Assembly: GCA_945788205.1 (NCBI GenBank)
Contig: CALZLE010000338.1
Location: 1 to 8,229 of the forward strand
DNA from: an uncultured Desulfuromonadales bacterium
GTDB lineage: Bacteria; Desulfobacterota; Desulfuromonadia; Desulfuromonadales; Geopsychrobacteraceae
Length of the DNA stretch: 8,229 nucleotides
Direction: 5' to 3'
The notes beneath the pieces were generated by a model. It saw nothing but the letters and a program-made list of their open reading frames with translations, had not been told where the DNA came from and ran no database searches. The first letter of the stretch is position 1, and each line of letters opens with the position of its first letter. Positions 6,399 to 8,229 of this stretch are shown here, piece by piece. Made by a program: the position numbers and the translations under genes.

Positions 6399-6718
6399 AA
6401 AAAATGTTAACCCTGTTTGTTGCCGTTACCTTTGTTTCCCTGACTGCCATGGTAGCAATTGCCGAAAACAAGGGCCCCGCTGAAGTAAAAATGAAAGCCA
6501 GCATGGGTGATGTTACTTTTGACCATGCAGCACACCAAGAGCGGGTTACCGATTGCGCGACCTGCCACCACACTGGAATGGATAGCGGCACCTGTAAAAG
6601 CTGTCACGATGCAAAGCCAGAAGCTCCGAAAGCCAAAAAAGCCTTCCATAAGCTCTGTAAATCCTGTCACAAAAAAGAAAGTGGGCCAACCAAGTGTAAG
6701 GCCTGCCACGTAAAATAA
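6395..6718 (+). CDS. Periplasmic tetraheme cytochrome c3 (c7-like, compact)
   Basis: A 107-aa precursor begins with a Sec signal peptide (M-K-K, hydrophobic core, cleavage after A21-I-A23), leaving an 84-aa mature protein. It has four CXXCH motifs: C54-C57-H58, C67-C70-H71, C88-C91-H92 and C101-C104-H105. The remaining four His (H44 and H47 in F-D-H-A-A-H, H59 next to heme 1, H85 in A-F-H) give exactly four distal ligands, so all hemes can be bis-His. The order matches class III cytochrome c3. The ending G-P-T-K-C-x-x-C-H and the Lys-rich character resemble triheme PpcA/c7 proteins of Geobacter and Desulfuromonas, with heme II retained. The likely role is periplasmic electron shuttling, for example towards metal reduction or hydrogenase; the partner is not shown. 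A terminator follows directly, so it is monocistronic apart from the possible leader. Confidence 0.92.
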   Translation: MKKMLTLFVAVTFVSLTAMVAIAENKGPAEVKMKASMGDVTFDHAAHQERVTDCATCHHTGMDSGTCKSCHDAKPEAPKAKKAFHKLCKSCHKKESGPTKCKACHVK

Positions 6719-6737
6719 TCAGTCCATAGATGAGCTA

Positions 6738-6769
6738 AAAAAAGCGGGCCCACCTGGGTCCGCTTTTTT
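6738..6769. terminator. Bidirectional intrinsic terminator after cytochrome c3
   Basis: A-tract plus GCGGGCCC (6738-6751) pairs with GGGTCCGC plus T-tract (6756-6769) around loop ACCT, about 14 bp with one G.U. Six T's close the + strand side, and the A-tract gives a U-run on the minus strand. It ends the cytochrome transcript. It could also stop minus-strand transcription coming from the pyrophosphatase gene, since no other good minus-strand terminator was found downstream of that gene. Confidence 0.92.
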
Positions 6770-6815
6770 ATTGCCAAAAGATTTATAATTTTTTATAAGT
6801 TTTTTCTTATTTTAG
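6770..6815 (+). promoter_or_regulatory. AT-rich tract, probable UP element
   Basis: This stretch between the terminator and the -35 box is almost entirely A and T, with A/T runs immediately upstream of TTGACA. It also includes an ATAAG/CTTAT dyad (6795-6810). Such tracts commonly bind the RNA polymerase alpha C-terminal domains and boost strong promoters. The base composition is seen; the role is inferred from the adjacent promoter. Confidence 0.5.
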
Positions 6816-6843
6816 TTGACATTAATAATTTTTAGCTTATAAT
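6816..6843 (+). promoter_or_regulatory. Perfect-consensus sigma70 promoter
   Basis: TTGACA (6816-6821) and TATAAT (6838-6843) match the consensus at 12 of 12 positions with a 16-nt spacer. Predicted initiation is at about A6851. It faces the 3' end of the minus-strand pyrophosphatase gene, and no + strand gene follows, so it most likely drives the small RNA. Confidence 0.85.
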
Positions 6844-6850
6844 TACAATC

Positions 6851-6923
6851 AAAGAGAAAACAAACTCTCTCTAAACCAACTTTTTGCCCCGTGTTCTCCC
6901 TCCTGACGCGGGGCTATTTTTTT
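6851..6923 (+). ncRNA. Candidate orphan small RNA, about 73 nt
   Basis: A consensus promoter and an intrinsic terminator bracket about 73 nt with no ATG or other credible start. The predicted RNA has three parts. First is a weak 5' hairpin, AGAGA (6853-6857) with UCUCU (6866-6870). Next is a single-stranded linker ending in a U-run. Last is the terminator stem, whose 11-nt loop reads UCUCCCUCCUG. C-rich loops like this are known in sRNAs that pair with Shine-Dalgarno regions, such as the UCCC-motif RNAs of staphylococci and the CCUCCUCCC-loop RNAs of alphaproteobacteria; this is analogy, not homology. I do not recognise a named RNA family. The length assumes initiation 7-8 nt after the -10 and ending in the U-tract. 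Confidence 0.65.
6886..6923 (+). terminator. Intrinsic terminator of the candidate sRNA
   Basis: GCCCCGTGT (6886-6894) pairs with ACGCGGGGC (6906-6914), nine pairs including one G.U, followed by T-A-T7 (6915-6923). On the minus strand the stem is followed by AAAAAG rather than a U-run. It therefore terminates only + strand transcription, which itself argues that a + strand transcript exists here. Confidence 0.88.
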
Positions 6924-6946
6924 GCTTTTTCCACACATCCTAAAAC

Positions 6947-8229
6947 TTAAATGCTTTTAAAAACCTTCATCAGTTGAGGAACTAACTGTTTTTTTCGCGA
7001 GAGAACACCCTTTAACCGATAAATGTTTTCCTCTTCCTGCGGATAACCTATGACATATGGAAGTTCATTTGGTCCCGCGGTCAACAACAGGCTGGTCTCC
7101 ATAACGATGTCTGTGACAAGCAGAGCAGCTAATTCATAGCTCTTCTCTTTGCGAATTTTATGCAGCTCTGCCAACAACTCACTCGACCGCTGATGAAAAG
7201 AATGGAAATTAACGACCTCAACCTGCCCTAACCCAATCAAATGACTTCCAGCTGTGTATTCTTTAAAATCGGTCAACAGTAAGTCACGCGCTGGAACACC
7301 ACTAGCCATCGGGCTACCGGAAGCGAACAGTTGTGCACCGAATTCCTGATGATTCAAACCAGAGAGAGATTCTAACCATGGAACTAATTGACGGTCAGTC
7401 TCTGTTGTGGTGGGTGATTTCAAAATCACAGTATCTGAAAGCAAACCAGAGAGTAGAAGCCCAGAAATCGTAGGATTCGGATCGATTCCGGCCTGCTGAT
7501 AGAGAGTTGCGACCAAAGAACAGGTGCTACCCAGAGGCTGATTGATAAATCTGATCGGTAAATCAGTATGAAAATTGCCCAGCCGGTGATGATCAATGAC
7601 CTCAAGTATTTCGACCTTCTCAGCCCCCGGCACCGCTTGTGATAATTCGTTGTGATCGACAAGAATCAATTTTACCGGTGAACTTTTGATAAGATGGCTC
7701 TTGGTTGCTATTCCCCAGACCCTTTCATCAGGCGAAACGACAATAGCTCCGGGATTCTTGCTGTGGAGTAATTTAAACTTGAGTTCATCCAGTAGATCAG
7801 TCGGCGCAACTTGCAGAAAATCTCCTTCGATTAATTCACCAACTGGTGTTGCCATACGTGTCAACCAGACGCTATTGGCCGTGTCAAACGAACTGACCAG
7901 TAAAGAAACTCCATTCTCCCGGGCTTTCTCCAACAGTTCTTCACTCACAGTCGACTTGCCCGAGACGATTAACAAGCGGACACCAGCCTCAATTGCCATT
8001 TCCTGAATACCGACCCGGTCACCAGTAATAAGAATGGTGCGCTGTGGATCAATTTCCTCAACCCAGCTGCTAAAACTTAACTCACAACGAGCACCGACGT
8101 AGAGATCGAAATCCTCAACCTCATCTTTGTTAATCAAATAATGTGTCGTCGCTGACAAGCAGGTCTGAATTGAAGCGAGAGATGCGCGAACGCGACGCAT
8201 TTTTTCTGGATCGGTCGGAACAAGAAAAA
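6947..8229 (-). CDS. CBS/DRTGG family II Mn-dependent inorganic pyrophosphatase (5' end missing)
   Basis: The frame runs open to the window edge (9 more codons before the ATG at 8200), so the gene starts outside. Numbering from that ATG, about 40-125 is a DRTGG domain (G-D-R-x-x-I-Q-E, then S-F-D-T-A) and about 118-172 a CBS domain. The DHH core follows with V-D-H-N-E (181-185), I-D-H-H-R (202-206) and L-S-D-T (254-257), then the DHHA2 domain with its phosphate-binding S-R-K-K-Q (401-405) near the C-terminus. D182, H204 and D256 match metal ligands of Bacillus PpaC. The N-terminal H-x-x-x-D-x-D part and the first CBS are expected upstream. The enzyme hydrolyses pyrophosphate to phosphate; adenine nucleotides bound by CBS domains regulate such forms. 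The gene is often labelled ppaC. Its 3' region is antisense to the sRNA. Confidence 0.92.
   Translation of the reverse strand, partial: FLVPTDPEKMRRVRASLASIQTCLSATTHYLINKDEVEDFDLYVGARCELSFSSWVEEIDPQRTILITGDRVGIQEMAIEAGVRLLIVSGKSTVSEELLEKARENGVSLLVSSFDTANSVWLTRMATPVGELIEGDFLQVAPTDLLDELKFKLLHSKNPGAIVVSPDERVWGIATKSHLIKSSPVKLILVDHNELSQAVPGAEKVEILEVIDHHRLGNFHTDLPIRFINQPLGSTCSLVATLYQQAGIDPNPTISGLLLSGLLSDTVILKSPTTTETDRQLVPWLESLSGLNHQEFGAQLFASGSPMASGVPARDLLLTDFKEYTAGSHLIGLGQVEVVNFHSFHQRSSELLAELHKIRKEKSYELAALLVTDIVMETSLLLTAGPNELPYVIGYPQEEENIYRLKGVLSRKKQLVPQLMKVFKSI

Noticed and set aside
6316..6709. Minus-strand open frames opposite the cytochrome c3 gene
   Set aside because: The + strand frame has a signal peptide, four CXXCH motifs and a strong ribosome binding site, so the opposite frames are by-products.
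6886..6914. The 6886-6914 hairpin as terminator for the minus-strand pyrophosphatase gene
   Set aside because: In the minus direction the stem is followed by AAAAAG, not a U-run. Only the + strand has the T7 tract.
7686..8006. Open frame of 106 codons on the + strand inside the pyrophosphatase gene
   Set aside because: It is antisense to well-conserved DRTGG/CBS coding sequence, with no start signals or recognisable family.
6947..8200. Reading the pyrophosphatase gene as complete, starting at the ATG at 8200
   Set aside because: The frame stays open to the window edge, and family II pyrophosphatases need an N-terminal DHH metal-binding segment that is absent here. The true start lies outside the window.
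1..8229. CRISPR arrays, tRNA or rRNA genes, insertion sequences, prophage or integrase genes
   Set aside because: No regularly spaced repeats, terminal inverted repeats, transposase-like frames or tRNA-like folds were recognised by eye. The cco genes, cytochrome and pyrophosphatase look like normal chromosomal content.

Overview
The window looks like a chromosomal piece from a Desulfuromonadales/Geobacterales-type bacterium (the old Deltaproteobacteria). The reasons are a small periplasmic multiheme cytochrome closely resembling the c7/c3 cytochromes of that group, a CBS/DRTGG-type Mn-dependent pyrophosphatase, a cbb3 oxidase assembly cluster and roughly 50% GC. This placement is inferred from recognised families; no database was searched.

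Left part (1-5207, all + strand): the tail of a cbb3-type cytochrome c oxidase operon. It holds the last 50 codons of ccoP, then ccoG (membrane Fe-S protein, cupric reductase), ccoH, ccoI (Cu+-exporting P1B-ATPase), ccoS and a DsbD_2 (TauE/SafE-like) membrane protein. ccoH, ccoI and ccoS overlap or nearly abut, so ccoGHIS plus the DsbD_2 gene read as one copper-insertion and assembly unit for the high-affinity oxidase. A GC-rich hairpin without a U-tract sits between ccoP and ccoG, and ccoG lacks a clear Shine-Dalgarno.

Middle (5209-6718): a minus-strand gene converges on the cco unit with a 1-nt gap. It encodes a 310-aa protein with an XRE-type helix-turn-helix, one membrane span and an exported part ending in an EF-hand/dockerin-like loop; I do not recognise it as a named regulator. 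It is divergent from a gene for a very compact tetraheme cytochrome c3 (84-aa mature protein, four CXXCH, exactly eight His). The 253-nt region between them holds three short dyads and a possible 10-codon leader ORF that overlaps the cytochrome start.

Right part (6719-8229): a bidirectional terminator follows the cytochrome. An AT-rich stretch then leads to a perfect-consensus sigma70 promoter (TTGACA-16-TATAAT), and a strong + strand intrinsic terminator lies about 80 nt after the promoter. Nothing codes between them, so this looks like an orphan small RNA of about 73 nt whose terminator loop displays UCUCCCUCCUG, an anti-Shine-Dalgarno-like sequence. The window ends in a 5'-truncated minus-strand gene for a CBS/DRTGG family II inorganic pyrophosphatase, whose 3' region is antisense to the sRNA.

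Most worth a second look: the sRNA, the membrane HTH/EF-hand protein, and the cytochrome leader with its operator region.
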